Shown: in pieces, positions 1-9,360 of the stretch
Numbering within the stretch: position 1 is the stretch's first letter
Layout: each line of letters starts with the position of its first letter
DNA from: Hoeflea prorocentri
GTDB lineage: Bacteria > Pseudomonadota > Alphaproteobacteria > Rhizobiales > Rhizobiaceae
Direction of reading: 5' to 3'
Assembly: GCF_027944115.1 (NCBI RefSeq)
Contig: NZ_JAPJZI010000001.1
Span: 3,224,001-3,288,000 of the forward strand
DNA: 64,000 bases
Translations under genes and position numbers: made by a program
Notes under the pieces: model-generated
What the model was told of the DNA's origin: nothing
The model's database searches: none
Seen by the model: only the letters and a program-made list of their open reading frames with translations

Positions 1-37
1 TCCTCCAGGTACCGACAGCCCTTATTCAATTGAAACC

Positions 38-343
38 ATGTCGGACTACATGACAAACTGCCATTACAAGTATTCAGTTGATGAAGAGCCAACTTCTTAT
101 GGAGAATTCAGGCTTCGAGAGAAGTTGTTCTTCTTAAATCGTGAATTTTGGGTTTGGAGTTGCAAAGACGGTTTCGGCAGGACCTGGGATGTCGTGGTGG
201 GGCGAGACGAGCCTTCGTTTCATCCGGATTCCCAGCCGCCAATTTGGATGTTTGGCGCTCTTCATGAGAAGCGATACGATCCGAGAGAGATTATCGTCAA
301 TGAGTTTCCAGAACTCATTCACGAAACAGGAAAAATCAACTGA
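38..343 (+). CDS. Small hypothetical protein
   Basis: A 101-residue acidic, aromatic-rich protein (five tryptophans, many Tyr/Phe) with no signal peptide or membrane segment. I do not recognise its family. The amino-acid composition looks like a genuine soluble protein, and no competing gene covers the interval. It starts at an ATG with no strong ribosome site in the 37 bases visible upstream. Base composition is lower in GC than the gnd gene that follows tail-to-tail, which would fit a transferred or orphan gene. Function unknown. Confidence 0.5.
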   Translation: MSDYMTNCHYKYSVDEEPTSYGEFRLREKLFFLNREFWVWSCKDGFGRTWDVVVGRDEPSFHPDSQPPIWMFGALHEKRYDPREIIVNEFPELIHETGKIN

Positions 344-396
344 TCATTCGCGGTTAACCGAAACCAATCGGCACCTTGGGCTCCAAGCGGCTCCGC

Positions 397-1806
397 TTAA
401 CTCCCCACCCATGGCCCATGGTGGGCGCCTTCGGCATCCACCCGCTCAAAGGAGTGGGCGCCGAAGAAATCGCGCTGGGCCTGGATCATATTGGCGGTGG
501 AACGGCCGGTGCGCATCATGTCGAAATAGGCAAGGCCGGATGAGAGCGCCGGCACGGGATTGCCGCCAAGGCTCGCCTTGCTGACGAGTGACCGCAGATC
601 GCCCTGCCCGCGCTTCATGATGTCGGCGAAGAATGGCGCGAACATCAGATTGACGCGGCCCGAGGCCGTGAGCGCCTCGGCCATGTCGTTGAGCATGGTC
701 GAGCGGATGATGCAGCCGGCGCGCCAGACCTTGGCGATCTCGGGCAGCGGCAGCGACCAGCCGAATTCCTCCGAGGCCGCCTCGATCATGGTGAAGCCCT
801 GCGCGTAACAGGCGACCTTGCCGGCAAGCAGCGCGTTTTCAAGGCATTGCGGCGTGACGGTTTCGGCATCGAGCGCCTGCGGCGCGGGCCCGAAGAGCGC
901 TTCGCCGGCCTCGCGCTCCTTTGTGCGGGCCGAGATGTTGCGCGCGGCGACCGCGGCCTCAATGGCGGAGACGGGTGTTCCAAGATGCTGGGCCTCGATC
1001 ACCGTCCAGCGGCCTGTGCCCTTCTGGCCGGCGCGGTCGAGGATGATGTCGAGCACCGGGCGGTCCGTCTGAGGGTCAATCGCCCGCGAGACTTCGGCGG
1101 AAATCTCGATGAGATAGGAATGCAGCGGCCCCTTGTTCCACGCGGCGAAGATATCGGCGATCCGCGCCGGCTCATAGCCGAGCCCGTCGCGCATGATGCC
1201 GTAGACCTCGGCGATCATCTGCATGTCGGCATATTCGATGCCGTTATGCACCATTTTCACGAAGTGCCCTGCCCCGCCCTCGCCCATCCATGTGGCGCAA
1301 GGCACGCGATCATATTTAGCGGCGATCGCTTTCAGCACCGGCGCGACCCGGTCCCAGGCCGGCTTCGGCCCGCCGCCCATGATGGACGGTCCATAACGCG
1401 CACCCTCGGAGCCGCCCGACACGCCGATGCCGAGGAAAAGCTCACCCTTCTCCCTGGCCTCAGCCGCGCGGCGGTTGGTATCGCGGAAATTGGCATTGCC
1501 GGCATCAATGATCAGATCGCCATCGCCGAGCATCGGGCGCAGGATTTCGATATGCTGATCGACGACCTCGCCCGCCGGCACCATGAGGATGATGTTGCGC
1601 GGGGGTGCAATCGCCGCGACAAATTCCGTCAGGGTCTCGCACGGCGTCAGCTTGTCCGCCAGCTCTCCGGCTCCGTCCACAAAGGCCCGCGTACGCTCGG
1701 GCGTGCGGTTATAGACCGCGATATCGTGGCCATTGTCTGCGATGTTGAGCGCCAGGTTGCTGCCCATGGTGCCAAGGCCGATGAGGCCGATGCCGGGTGT
1801 CGTCAT
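397..1806 (-). CDS. gnd: 6-phosphogluconate dehydrogenase, decarboxylating
   Basis: Oxidises 6-phosphogluconate to ribulose-5-phosphate and CO2 with NADP+ in the cytosolic oxidative pentose phosphate pathway. The 469-residue length is that of the long-form bacterial/eukaryotic enzyme. An N-terminal Rossmann fold carries GLGTMG at residues 10-15, and the family signature DRAGQKGTG lies near residue 258. I chose the ATG at 1806, just before the GIGLIGLG strand and preceded by an AGAAAGG-like site; a longer frame reaches 1890 but would add a charged tail foreign to the family. Monocistronic, divergent from adenine deaminase. Confidence 0.96.
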   Translation of the reverse strand: MTTPGIGLIGLGTMGSNLALNIADNGHDIAVYNRTPERTRAFVDGAGELADKLTPCETLTEFVAAIAPPRNIILMVPAGEVVDQHIEILRPMLGDGDLIIDAGNANFRDTNRRAAEAREKGELFLGIGVSGGSEGARYGPSIMGGGPKPAWDRVAPVLKAIAAKYDRVPCATWMGEGGAGHFVKMVHNGIEYADMQMIAEVYGIMRDGLGYEPARIADIFAAWNKGPLHSYLIEISAEVSRAIDPQTDRPVLDIILDRAGQKGTGRWTVIEAQHLGTPVSAIEAAVAARNISARTKEREAGEALFGPAPQALDAETVTPQCLENALLAGKVACYAQGFTMIEAASEEFGWSLPLPEIAKVWRAGCIIRSTMLNDMAEALTASGRVNLMFAPFFADIMKRGQGDLRSLVSKASLGGNPVPALSSGLAYFDMMRTGRSTANMIQAQRDFFGAHSFERVDAEGAHHGPWVGS

Positions 1807-1993
1807 GATGTGTGAATGCCTTTCTGTCGTCGCCGCCTCGCCAAACGCCTGCCCATCATCGCGCTGACGTTTTTTCGATGGATAACACATTCGCAGGAAC
1901 TGTGGCGGGCGAATTCTTAGCTTTCAACGGCTCTTGCGGCGAACGGCGTGAAACCGCTAGTGTCGCGCGGTCAAAAACAGAGCGGAGAATTCG

Positions 1994-3787
1994 ATGAGCA
2001 CGATCAAACCCTGGAGCGAAGTGGCCCCGCGCCTCATCGAGGTCGCCATGGGCCGCGCGCCGGCCGATATGGTGATCACCGGCGGGCAATGGGTGAACGT
2101 GCATTCGGGCGAGATCGTACCGGAGACGGATGTGGCGATCCTCGACGGCCGCTTCGCCTATGTCGGCCCTGACGCGAGCCACACAATCGGCGATGATACG
2201 GAGGTGATCGAGGCCGAAGGGCGCTATCTGGTGCCGGGGCTTTGCGACGGGCATATGCATGTGGAATCCGGCCTCGTGACCGTGACGGAATTCTGCCGCG
2301 CCGTCATCCCGCACGGCACGACCTCGATGTTCATCGACCCGCATGAGATCGCCAATGTGCTCGGCCTGCCGGGCGTCAAGCTGATGCATGACGAGGCGAT
2401 GGATATGCCGATCAATGTGCATGTGCAGATGCCCTCCTGCGTGCCGTCGGCGCCGGGCCTGGAAACGCCGGGCGCCGAACTCGGCGTTGCCGAGGTGACG
2501 GAGGCGATGGGTTGGCCGAACATTATCGGCCTTGGCGAGATGATGAATTTTCCGGGCGTTGCCGCCGGAAACGCCACGATGCTCGGCGAGATCGCCGCAA
2601 CGCAGGAGGCCGGCAAGACCGTCGGCGGGCATTATGCCTCGCCGGATCTCGGCCATGCCTTTCACGCCTATGTGGCGGGCGGGCCGGCGGACGACCATGA
2701 AGGCACGCGTAAGGAAGACGCCACCGCCCGGGTGCGCCAGGGCATGCGCGCCATGCTGCGCCTCGGCTCGGCCTGGTATGATGTCGCGGCACAGGTCAAA
2801 GCCATCACCGAGGACGGGGTCGATTCGCGCAACTTTATCCTGTGCACCGATGACAGCCATTCCGGCACGCTCGTCAATGAAGGCCATATGAACCGAGTGG
2901 TGCGCCACGCCATCGCGCAGGGGCTGAGGCCCATCACCGCAATCCAGATGGCGACGCTCAACACCGCGCAGCATTTTGGCCTGGAGCGCGAGATCGGCTC
3001 GATCACGCCCGGACGGCGGGCGGACCTCATCCTTTCCAGCGATATCAGCGCCCTGCCCATCGAGCTCGTCATTGCGCGGGGCAAGGTGATGGCAAAGGAC
3101 GGCGCGCTGACGGCCGAAATCCCCCACCGCACCTATCCGGAATTTGCCAAGAACACGGTGAAACTCGGCAAGATGCTGGCGGCGCGCGATTTCGAGATCG
3201 CCGCGCCCGCCGGGGCCAACCAGGTGAACGCGCGGGTGATCGGCGTTATCGAGAACCAGGCGCCGACCAAGGCGCTGGAAGCGCCGCTTGCCGTTGAGGG
3301 CGGGCTGGTGCAGATGGACCGGGAAAACGATGTCTGCCAGATCGCGCTGGTCGAGCGCCACCGCGCCACCGGCCAGGTGACCAACGGGTTCGTCTCCGGC
3401 TTCGGCTATAATATCGACTGCGCCATCGCCTCGACCGTTGCCCATGACAGCCACCACATGATCGTCGTCGGCACCAACCGCGAGGACATGGCGCTGGCCG
3501 CCAACCGGCTGGGCGAGGTCGGCGGCGGCATCATCGTCGTCTCGAAGGGCAAGGAGCTGGCGCTGGTCGAACTGCCGATCGCCGGCCTGATGGCCGACGA
3601 ACGCGCCGAAATCGTCGCCGACAAGGCACAGAAGATGGTCGAGGCCATGGAGGCCTGCGGCTGTACCCTCAACAACGCCTATATGCAGCACTCGCTGCTG
3701 GCGCTGGTGGTGATCCCGGAAATCCGCATTTCCGATGTCGGGCTTGTGGACGTGACCACCTTCAAGAAGGTGGATCTGTTCGTCTAA
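1994..3787 (+). CDS. ade: Adenine deaminase
   Basis: Deaminates adenine to hypoxanthine and ammonia in purine salvage. The 597-residue protein is an amidohydrolase-superfamily TIM barrel of the usual adenine deaminase length. The metal-binding strand DGHMHVES lies near residues 84-91, after the typical N-terminal beta-sandwich segment ending in VPGL; the C-terminal half carries the family-specific domain (GNAxxMLG-like and DDSHS segments in the middle, SGFG near residue 470). The ATG is preceded by a GCGGAG site. Divergent from gnd with a 187-base shared upstream region in which I see no riboswitch. Convergent with the small secreted protein downstream. Confidence 0.95.
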   Translation: MSTIKPWSEVAPRLIEVAMGRAPADMVITGGQWVNVHSGEIVPETDVAILDGRFAYVGPDASHTIGDDTEVIEAEGRYLVPGLCDGHMHVESGLVTVTEFCRAVIPHGTTSMFIDPHEIANVLGLPGVKLMHDEAMDMPINVHVQMPSCVPSAPGLETPGAELGVAEVTEAMGWPNIIGLGEMMNFPGVAAGNATMLGEIAATQEAGKTVGGHYASPDLGHAFHAYVAGGPADDHEGTRKEDATARVRQGMRAMLRLGSAWYDVAAQVKAITEDGVDSRNFILCTDDSHSGTLVNEGHMNRVVRHAIAQGLRPITAIQMATLNTAQHFGLEREIGSITPGRRADLILSSDISALPIELVIARGKVMAKDGALTAEIPHRTYPEFAKNTVKLGKMLAARDFEIAAPAGANQVNARVIGVIENQAPTKALEAPLAVEGGLVQMDRENDVCQIALVERHRATGQVTNGFVSGFGYNIDCAIASTVAHDSHHMIVVGTNREDMALAANRLGEVGGGIIVVSKGKELALVELPIAGLMADERAEIVADKAQKMVEAMEACGCTLNNAYMQHSLLALVVIPEIRISDVGLVDVTTFKKVDLFV

Positions 3788-3800
3788 GACCCGACCGGTC

Positions 3801-4304
3801 TCAAGACGAGCAGCCGGACCAGGCGATATTGGCAATGGCGTTCTTTTCAAAGGACGCTGTCGCGGACCCCGCGGCCGTTTCAAGCACCACGCCGGCGCCG
3901 ACAATCTCGGAATCCGAAACGGTGATCTCCAGCGCATCGGCGGTGTCGTCAACATCGATGGTAAAGGCCAGCGACGCGCCGGCGTCGAGGCCGGTCAAAT
4001 CAAGCGTTACGGCGCTGTCGCCATCCGAGACGCGAGGCACGGTGTTCAGCACCTCCCCGCCCGACACCAGCTCAAAGGGCTGGAACACTTCAACGCCGGC
4101 GCCCTTGCCGGTGACATCGAAGATCAGCCCATAGGGCGAGCCGCCAAGATCGATGGTGAGCGACGCCGCGCCGAGCGCGCAGGCCCCGGTATTGGTGATC
4201 GTAAACCGATCCTTCGGCGCCCCCTCATCGAAACGAACCTGCAGATCGGCAAAAGCGGGCGAAGCAAAGCCGGCAAGAAGGGCGGCAAGAACGGCGGTTT
4301 TCAT
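3801..4304 (-). CDS. Secreted aggregation-factor-core-like protein
   Basis: A 167-residue exported protein with a clear Sec signal peptide (lysine, hydrophobic stretch, cleavage after AFA near residue 19). The mature part is Asp/Ala/Val-rich and beta-rich, with segments such as FTITNTGAC and GVEVFQPFEL that resemble a family seen in many alphaproteobacteria and labelled aggregation factor core. The ATG at 4304 was chosen because it starts the signal peptide; the frame stays open to 4379 without a plausible start. Conserved Cys near the N-terminus and the C-terminal GCSS could form a disulfide (inference). Role probably extracellular or envelope; no partner gene is apparent. Confidence 0.7.
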   Translation of the reverse strand: MKTAVLAALLAGFASPAFADLQVRFDEGAPKDRFTITNTGACALGAASLTIDLGGSPYGLIFDVTGKGAGVEVFQPFELVSGGEVLNTVPRVSDGDSAVTLDLTGLDAGASLAFTIDVDDTADALEITVSDSEIVGAGVVLETAAGSATASFEKNAIANIAWSGCSS

Positions 4305-4427
4305 GGCAAACTCCTGTGTGTGCGTGCGGGGTTTACGCAGGAGGGGCCGGAGTGGTTCACCGGGCGGTGGGGTGATCACGAGGTGTTGAACTGGGGAAGT
4401 GCGCAGCTAGCGAAATTGAAATGTCGC

Positions 4428-5318
4428 CTATTGTTTAAAGCGATTTTCCCTGTGCCACGTGACAAAGGCGGAGTGTGGACGCTCCGTTTGTCTATCGGGT
4501 GTGAGTAATACTCCGCTGGAATTGATCATTGAGCGGATCGCCTCCACATCGTTTGCCTGTCGGGAAATCAGTACTTCCAAATTGTCTGACAGGCCAACAA
4601 GCCCTCGATCAAACATCCAATGTGCTGTGCCAGAAAGAGCAATCCCGTTGCTAACGATATCCGGTCCGTCATTTTCAACCGGTCGAATATGCGCAGCCTC
4701 AACCTCCGCCCTTCCCTGACCATTTATCAGACGTAGTCCGGTGATGGCACATCTTTCTCTGTAAGCACGTAGGACAGTTTTTCGGAAATTCCGATCACGG
4801 ACAGGCCTGCTTGTCAGTTGGTCAACCCTGTCGCGAGCCGATAAGTGGATATATTGAGCCGGCCCTTCGCTGACTTCATTCGGCCTCTCGGTTCGTGGTA
4901 GGTCGTCCTCTGCCTTTCCAAGGCCCAACTCGATAATTCTGGTGAAATCTGTCGAAGAGATGGGCCTGACCGCAGCTTGAGCTCTGCCAGAAATGTGACC
5001 CTGTTCATTCAGGAGGCCCGACTCCGTGATCTGGTCACCAATACGAAATGGCACGGGGTCACCGAAATCGAGATAACTGCCGGGCTCGATAAGTGCGAGG
5101 TACATATCTTTGAGCTGGGGATCGGGAACAATTTTCTCCACCTTCGCGGCCGCAAAATACCCTTTCGTGCTTCGAACCTTTGTTGGCTGAAGGTAGATTA
5201 TCCAATCGCCGACAAATTCGGTCGCCCTACTAAGATACTGCTTCGGGAACTGATATTGCATGGACGGAATATCTTCATAAATCGAGTCAGCCCTGTGCAT
5301 GAAGATTCCAAATGCCAT
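4428..5318 (-). CDS. HNH endonuclease
   Basis: A 296-residue nuclease. The C-terminal part (about residues 175-260) is an HNH_2-type domain, with CAITG near residue 189, EAAHI near 210 containing the first catalytic His, then SNGIALS and HWMFDRGLVGL. The first 130 residues (MHRADSIYED, VGDWIIYL, GYFA) match the common N-terminal module of this family and may sense or bind DNA. It lies in the same orientation as the damaged restriction-modification gene upstream (322-base gap), so the two and mrr make a defence island. Whether it targets modified or foreign DNA cannot be told from sequence. Confidence 0.85.
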   Translation of the reverse strand: MAFGIFMHRADSIYEDIPSMQYQFPKQYLSRATEFVGDWIIYLQPTKVRSTKGYFAAAKVEKIVPDPQLKDMYLALIEPGSYLDFGDPVPFRIGDQITESGLLNEQGHISGRAQAAVRPISSTDFTRIIELGLGKAEDDLPRTERPNEVSEGPAQYIHLSARDRVDQLTSRPVRDRNFRKTVLRAYRERCAITGLRLINGQGRAEVEAAHIRPVENDGPDIVSNGIALSGTAHWMFDRGLVGLSDNLEVLISRQANDVEAIRSMINSSGVLLTPDRQTERPHSAFVTWHRENRFKQ

Positions 5319-5640
5319 GCTTGAAATTACCCAATATGTGCAACCGGCAACAAGCTTTCAGAATAAGCGAATCTTTTCAACCTATTGGTGACTTTCACTT
5401 TTCCTAATCTAATAATTAGATTCAAGAATTCTAAGCAATGAAACGGAACTCCAAGCCGGCGAACGGGTTCAGGACGAACGTTTTTATACTCAAGTATTTA
5501 GAGTGGGTGTGGCGGCTAGAGATCAGTCTGTTTTTGGGGAAAGCACACGTTAAGCACCAGCAGATTTTCCAGTGTCAGTGCGCCAAAAACAGAGATCCTT
5601 CCACTATGTTTTCGATCGATGTGCAATGGCGAAAAATGTT
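5319..5640. other. Gene-free AT-rich spacer in restriction island
   Basis: This 322-base stretch separates the HNH gene start from the end of the restriction-modification gene. It is visibly richer in A and T than the surroundings. It holds one perfect palindrome (listed separately) and presumably the HNH promoter. The rightward open frames here run into the antisense of the restriction gene and look like shadows. Confidence 0.6.
5406..5422. promoter_or_regulatory. Perfect 17-bp AT-rich palindrome
   Basis: AATCTAAT-A-ATTAGATT is an 8+1+8 perfect inverted repeat about 90 bases upstream of the HNH start. Its AT content makes a poor terminator stem, so an operator bound by a dimeric regulator is more likely. 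No controller-protein gene is visible nearby. Confidence 0.35.
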
Positions 5641-6978
5641 TCAGTCATCTTCACCGATAAACTCAGTTTCATCATCGTCACTACTGAACATTTCTATTTG
5701 TTCTTGGTCCAGAGTATCCTTGCTTGGGGCTTTACGTTCCTCAGGCTTCGGTTGCGGCAACTCACTGGCTGCAAAGCAAGGCCCAGCTACGACCTTATCG
5801 AATGCGTTATCAAGCTCAGGTTCCATCGCTATGGTCGCTTCCAGCACCCAGAGCAGTTCCAGCAATTCGTCACTCATTCGTGCGGTCCAGCGTTCAGGAC
5901 GGATGTCATCAAGAGGCGAGGATTTCTTGCCTGCCCGCTTCTTCATCCGATAGCCCAGCCACGATTGCACGACTTTGAGCCCCGACACCTCGAACTCCCA
6001 AATTTCCGGTGAGACTGGTCCGAAGCAGCCATCGCCCACGGCGATCTCGCGTTCTTCAGGGTCATAGGAGTACTCAGCGGGGTATTGTCCCGGTTCAGAC
6101 GAGACACCCTTTATCGTAGTAGCCTTGCCTTGCGGGACCATTTCACCACGATCTTTGTCCTGGAACCGTTCCGCGTATGTGTGCAACCAGATCAGCTTAC
6201 GACCCAGCTTAACTGCCTCCGCAAAACTGGCACCGTCTTTCGTCAATGGAACGCGCGGTCCGGGTGTTTCGAGCTCATTCCAGAACCGTCGAGTATAAGA
6301 CTGCCCACCCAGCAAGCTGTAGATATAGGCTGCAAGATCCTCAGCGACTGGCGTCGTACCATATTCCGCTCCGAGCGCATCAAGCAGACCGGCGGTTACG
6401 TTCGGTTCGGTTCCGGCGGAGTCACGGTATAGAGGGATCACGTCCTTGCCGCCGCGCCCACAGAATACGTCCAAATCAGGCAAGTCAGCTGTAGCCACCA
6501 TTGCCGCCCCGATCCCAAGCATCTTTGTCATTAACGACGCAAAGAACACGTTTTTTTCTCCGCGCACGTTTACAAGTGGTGGGCGCAGATAATCCCCCAG
6601 GCGGTTGTCAAGATAAGCGTAGTGTCTATCAAATGATCGATAGCAGTACCGTTCGACGGAAGGCGCATCAGCCGCAGCGTCAAGATCGGAGAGTTTTCTA
6701 AGTGGCACCCCAACGAAGCTGTCGTACCGGCGCGTGATCTTCCTATCTCGTGTCTCCTTGAACAACTTCTGCCGCTGAGAGGCGGTCGCTTCACAGAAAT
6801 GTTCCCATCGCTTCCCAAGCACCTCGTTGTTCTCGCCTATCGGCCATACGCGTTTGAATTGGGAGCCGCTATGTTGCCAAGGGAATACATCTGTCAGTTC
6901 AGGCCAAAAAAAGTATGATGCATTGGACCTTGGATAAAATGGGTCGGACCAACCTTCGGAAATCGCTTCCCAAGGCAA
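5641..6978 (-). pseudogene. Restriction-modification protein, C-terminal part after frameshift
   Basis: A 445-codon frame that continues the protein encoded at 6899-9007. Its start is an internal TTG (reading Leu in the ancestral frame, KVLPW) rather than a genuine initiation site. Segments such as YFFWPELTDVFPWQHSG and KRVWPIG near its beginning, and the Tyr/Trp-rich body, match the C-terminal type-ISP restriction/modification domain that holds target recognition. The last 60 residues are acidic. Without the frameshift the whole protein would be about 1,125 residues, a normal length for a helicase-less single-chain restriction-modification enzyme. Separate translation is unlikely because no ribosome site precedes the TTG. 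Confidence 0.8.
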
Positions 6979-9007
6979 AACTTTTGATTTCGTTCAATCC
7001 TTCAAGGAGTGCCAGCTTTCCAGCTCGATCTGCCGCCTCGACACGAAGGTACCTGACGTTCGCTGGCGTTTCTTTGTCGCGTTTGCCCGAGCGTATCCCC
7101 AATGAAATGGCGACAGGAGTCTGGATGTTGAAGACATTGGGTGTCTTGCGGGTCCCAAGAAGATCACCACCAAGATTTATCACATAGATTTCATCAAACT
7201 CGCGACGCATATACTCACGCATACCAACAAAGGCGGGGCCGCCGAGAAAACTTGAAGCGGTAATAAACGTTATAATCCCCCCGCACTCTTGCTGTTCGAA
7301 TAATCGCCACAGGGCCCAGCGCCAAAAGTAGACATAGTCATTGTAAAGGTTCTTGAGGTGGACCCCCGCACCAGCCTTCGTCGCCGGTTCTGTGAAGTCC
7401 CTGAAGATCGGTCGTTCGCCCTGCTCCTCCTGCTTCGCTGCACCCTTGACCTGATCCCCGAACCGAACCCAACCGCCTTTGCGTTGCGTAGTCGTGTCGT
7501 CCGGGTCGATTTGTTGGCGATCGTAAGGCGGATTGCCCAGGCACACGAGGATTTCGCCAAACTGCTTCACTTTGCGCGCCGCCTCGTGCTCTCGCGTTAG
7601 TGCCTTGTGGGTCAAATCCAACCCGCCGGGAGGTGCCTTATTTGGGCTAGACAAAGTGTCGGCTAAATAGACATTTAGACGCCTTCCCAGCTTTTCATCC
7701 GCTTCCGCTGAATCCTTTGCATCATTTATGGCCCCTTCGAGCGCCTGCGTCAGCCGCAGGTGTGCGACGGCATATGGGCCGACGAGCACTTCGAACCCGT
7801 GCATATTCTCGGCCATTTGCCGCGCGCGGGCAGATACAGCGCCCTTCCCGGATCGCGCGCGGACCTTCTCAAGACCGTGCTTAACCGCAGCGACAGGGTA
7901 GGTTCCTGTACCCACAGCAGGGTCGAGGAACACTACACCGTCGTCGGCAAATCCTAGCTTTTTGCCGAACCTATCTTCAAGTAATTCCGAGGCCAATCGG
8001 ACCTGCAGCTCTACAACTTCGCGGGGCGTATAGTAGACGCCATAGTCCTTGCGTAACTTCGGGTCATAAGCGGCAAGAAAATCCTCGTAGAAGTAGAGCC
8101 AGAGGTCAGGCTTCGATTTCAAGAAGTCGTGTGAATCGAGTTCTTCGAGCGAGCGCTGTAGCATCTCGAACCCTACGACCAGCTCCTTGCGCGCTTCGGG
8201 CTGACCCAACAGTTCGAGCGTTCGGGCCAGTAGACCGTTGTTGGAATCAAGCGTCTTTGCCGCTTCAGTCGGATCGAGCTTGACCGCTCCGGATAATCGG
8301 GCCAGTAGCATCGCATAAGTCACAGTCTGCGCATATGCATCCGCAAATTTTGCATTGTCGGAATCGGGAAAGAAAAACTGACGCCACTCGGTAGCAAGTA
8401 ACTCGACGGCGGAGCCCGACTGCTCAAGCGCGTTTTCCACCTCAGACCTTAAGAAACGGGTCAGTGGTGCAAGATAGTTAGCCACTCCCGAGGGTGTATG
8501 GGGGACATTGGGTTTCCAGCTCAAAAAGTCCCAAAACAAACGTTCTAGCGCCTCAGCATCTTCCTCGGTTACAGCAGCCTCTCCTGTTTCTGTCGGGTCA
8601 TCATAAAGCCGCACGATAGGTTGGCCCTCTGCTCGTTCACCCGAGCGATATAGAGACCATTCTCGACCATCGCTGTAGATCAAGTTTGGCAGGCCTCTCA
8701 GCTTTTGCCACTGTGTTTTGTTGTGCTTACCTTTTAGCTTCGGCGCGTCTGCCCCGACGCCGGGGGCCTTCAGCTCGACATAGCCGCAAATCAGGCCCCC
8801 AACATAAATCGCTATGTCAGGCCGAACTTTGTGTTCGGACAGGTGAGTTTCGGTTCGGGTTTCGACGGTCAATCCGTATTTGGCACCAGCCGCGACAAGG
8901 AGCGCGGCCACATCTGGCTTCAACTGGTCTTCAGGCGAGGCAGCTCCTGGTAGCGCAAACTTGTTCTTCAACTTTTCAGCAAATTCATGCAGGTCGCAAA
9001 TTTCCAT
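6899..9007 (-). pseudogene. Restriction-modification protein, N-terminal nuclease and adenine methylase part
   Basis: A 702-codon frame holding an N-terminal PD-(D/E)xK nuclease (PD at 63-64, ELK at 78-80) and an N6-adenine methyltransferase with motif I DPAVGTGT near residue 358 and motif IV NPPY near 490. No DEAD-type helicase motifs are present, so the layout is type IIG-like rather than a full helicase-bearing type ISP enzyme. The frame ends in 25-30 residues that do not fit the family; the correct continuation is in the frame at 5641-6978. Removing one A from the AAAA run (plus-strand tttt at 6982-6985) restores one protein. The gene is therefore broken, or this is a sequence error. Mrr lies divergently 353 bases away. 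Confidence 0.85.
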
Positions 9008-9360
9008 CTCAATCCAGCCGAATCATGTCTTTCCAGTTAGAACACCATTGGCACGGTTTGAAAGATACAACCAGAACGAACAAAATAAACTAATGTCTGC
9101 ATTTCAAGACTTAAAAAGGTGCTTTTCTGTCCGCAAGTTTTCCGGACTTAAGCGGCGCCAGAGACGACAAGAAGTGTCTGGTCTAGGGCATGAGTTCACC
9201 TGGCGGCGCGGGCACCGGTTTGGAGACGGTATCCTAGAGTATTGCGCAACCATTCGTTGTCAATAAATTAGCATCGATATTCTGGCAAAGGTTTGTGTTG
9301 GCCGGCGTCCAGATGAATTCTGATTAACTTAATTAGCACTTACAGCTTTAAGGATGAATA
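9008..9360. other. Divergent AT-rich spacer between restriction gene and mrr
   Basis: A 353-base region that must hold the promoters of the leftward restriction-modification gene and rightward mrr. A 57-codon frame at 9093-9266 has no ribosome site and no recognisable content, so I do not call it. No clear repeat, hairpin with T-tract or tRNA was seen. Confidence 0.6.

Noticed and set aside
847-1815. 322-codon rightward open frame
   Set aside because: Lies antisense to gnd; Arg/Gly/Asp-rich shadow of a high-GC gene with no family resemblance.
1856-3955. 699-codon leftward open frame
   Set aside because: Antisense to adenine deaminase, His/Arg/Gly-rich composition typical of a shadow frame.
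9093-9266. 57-codon frame between the restriction gene and mrr
   Set aside because: No ribosome site before its ATG and no recognisable features; probably chance in the promoter region.
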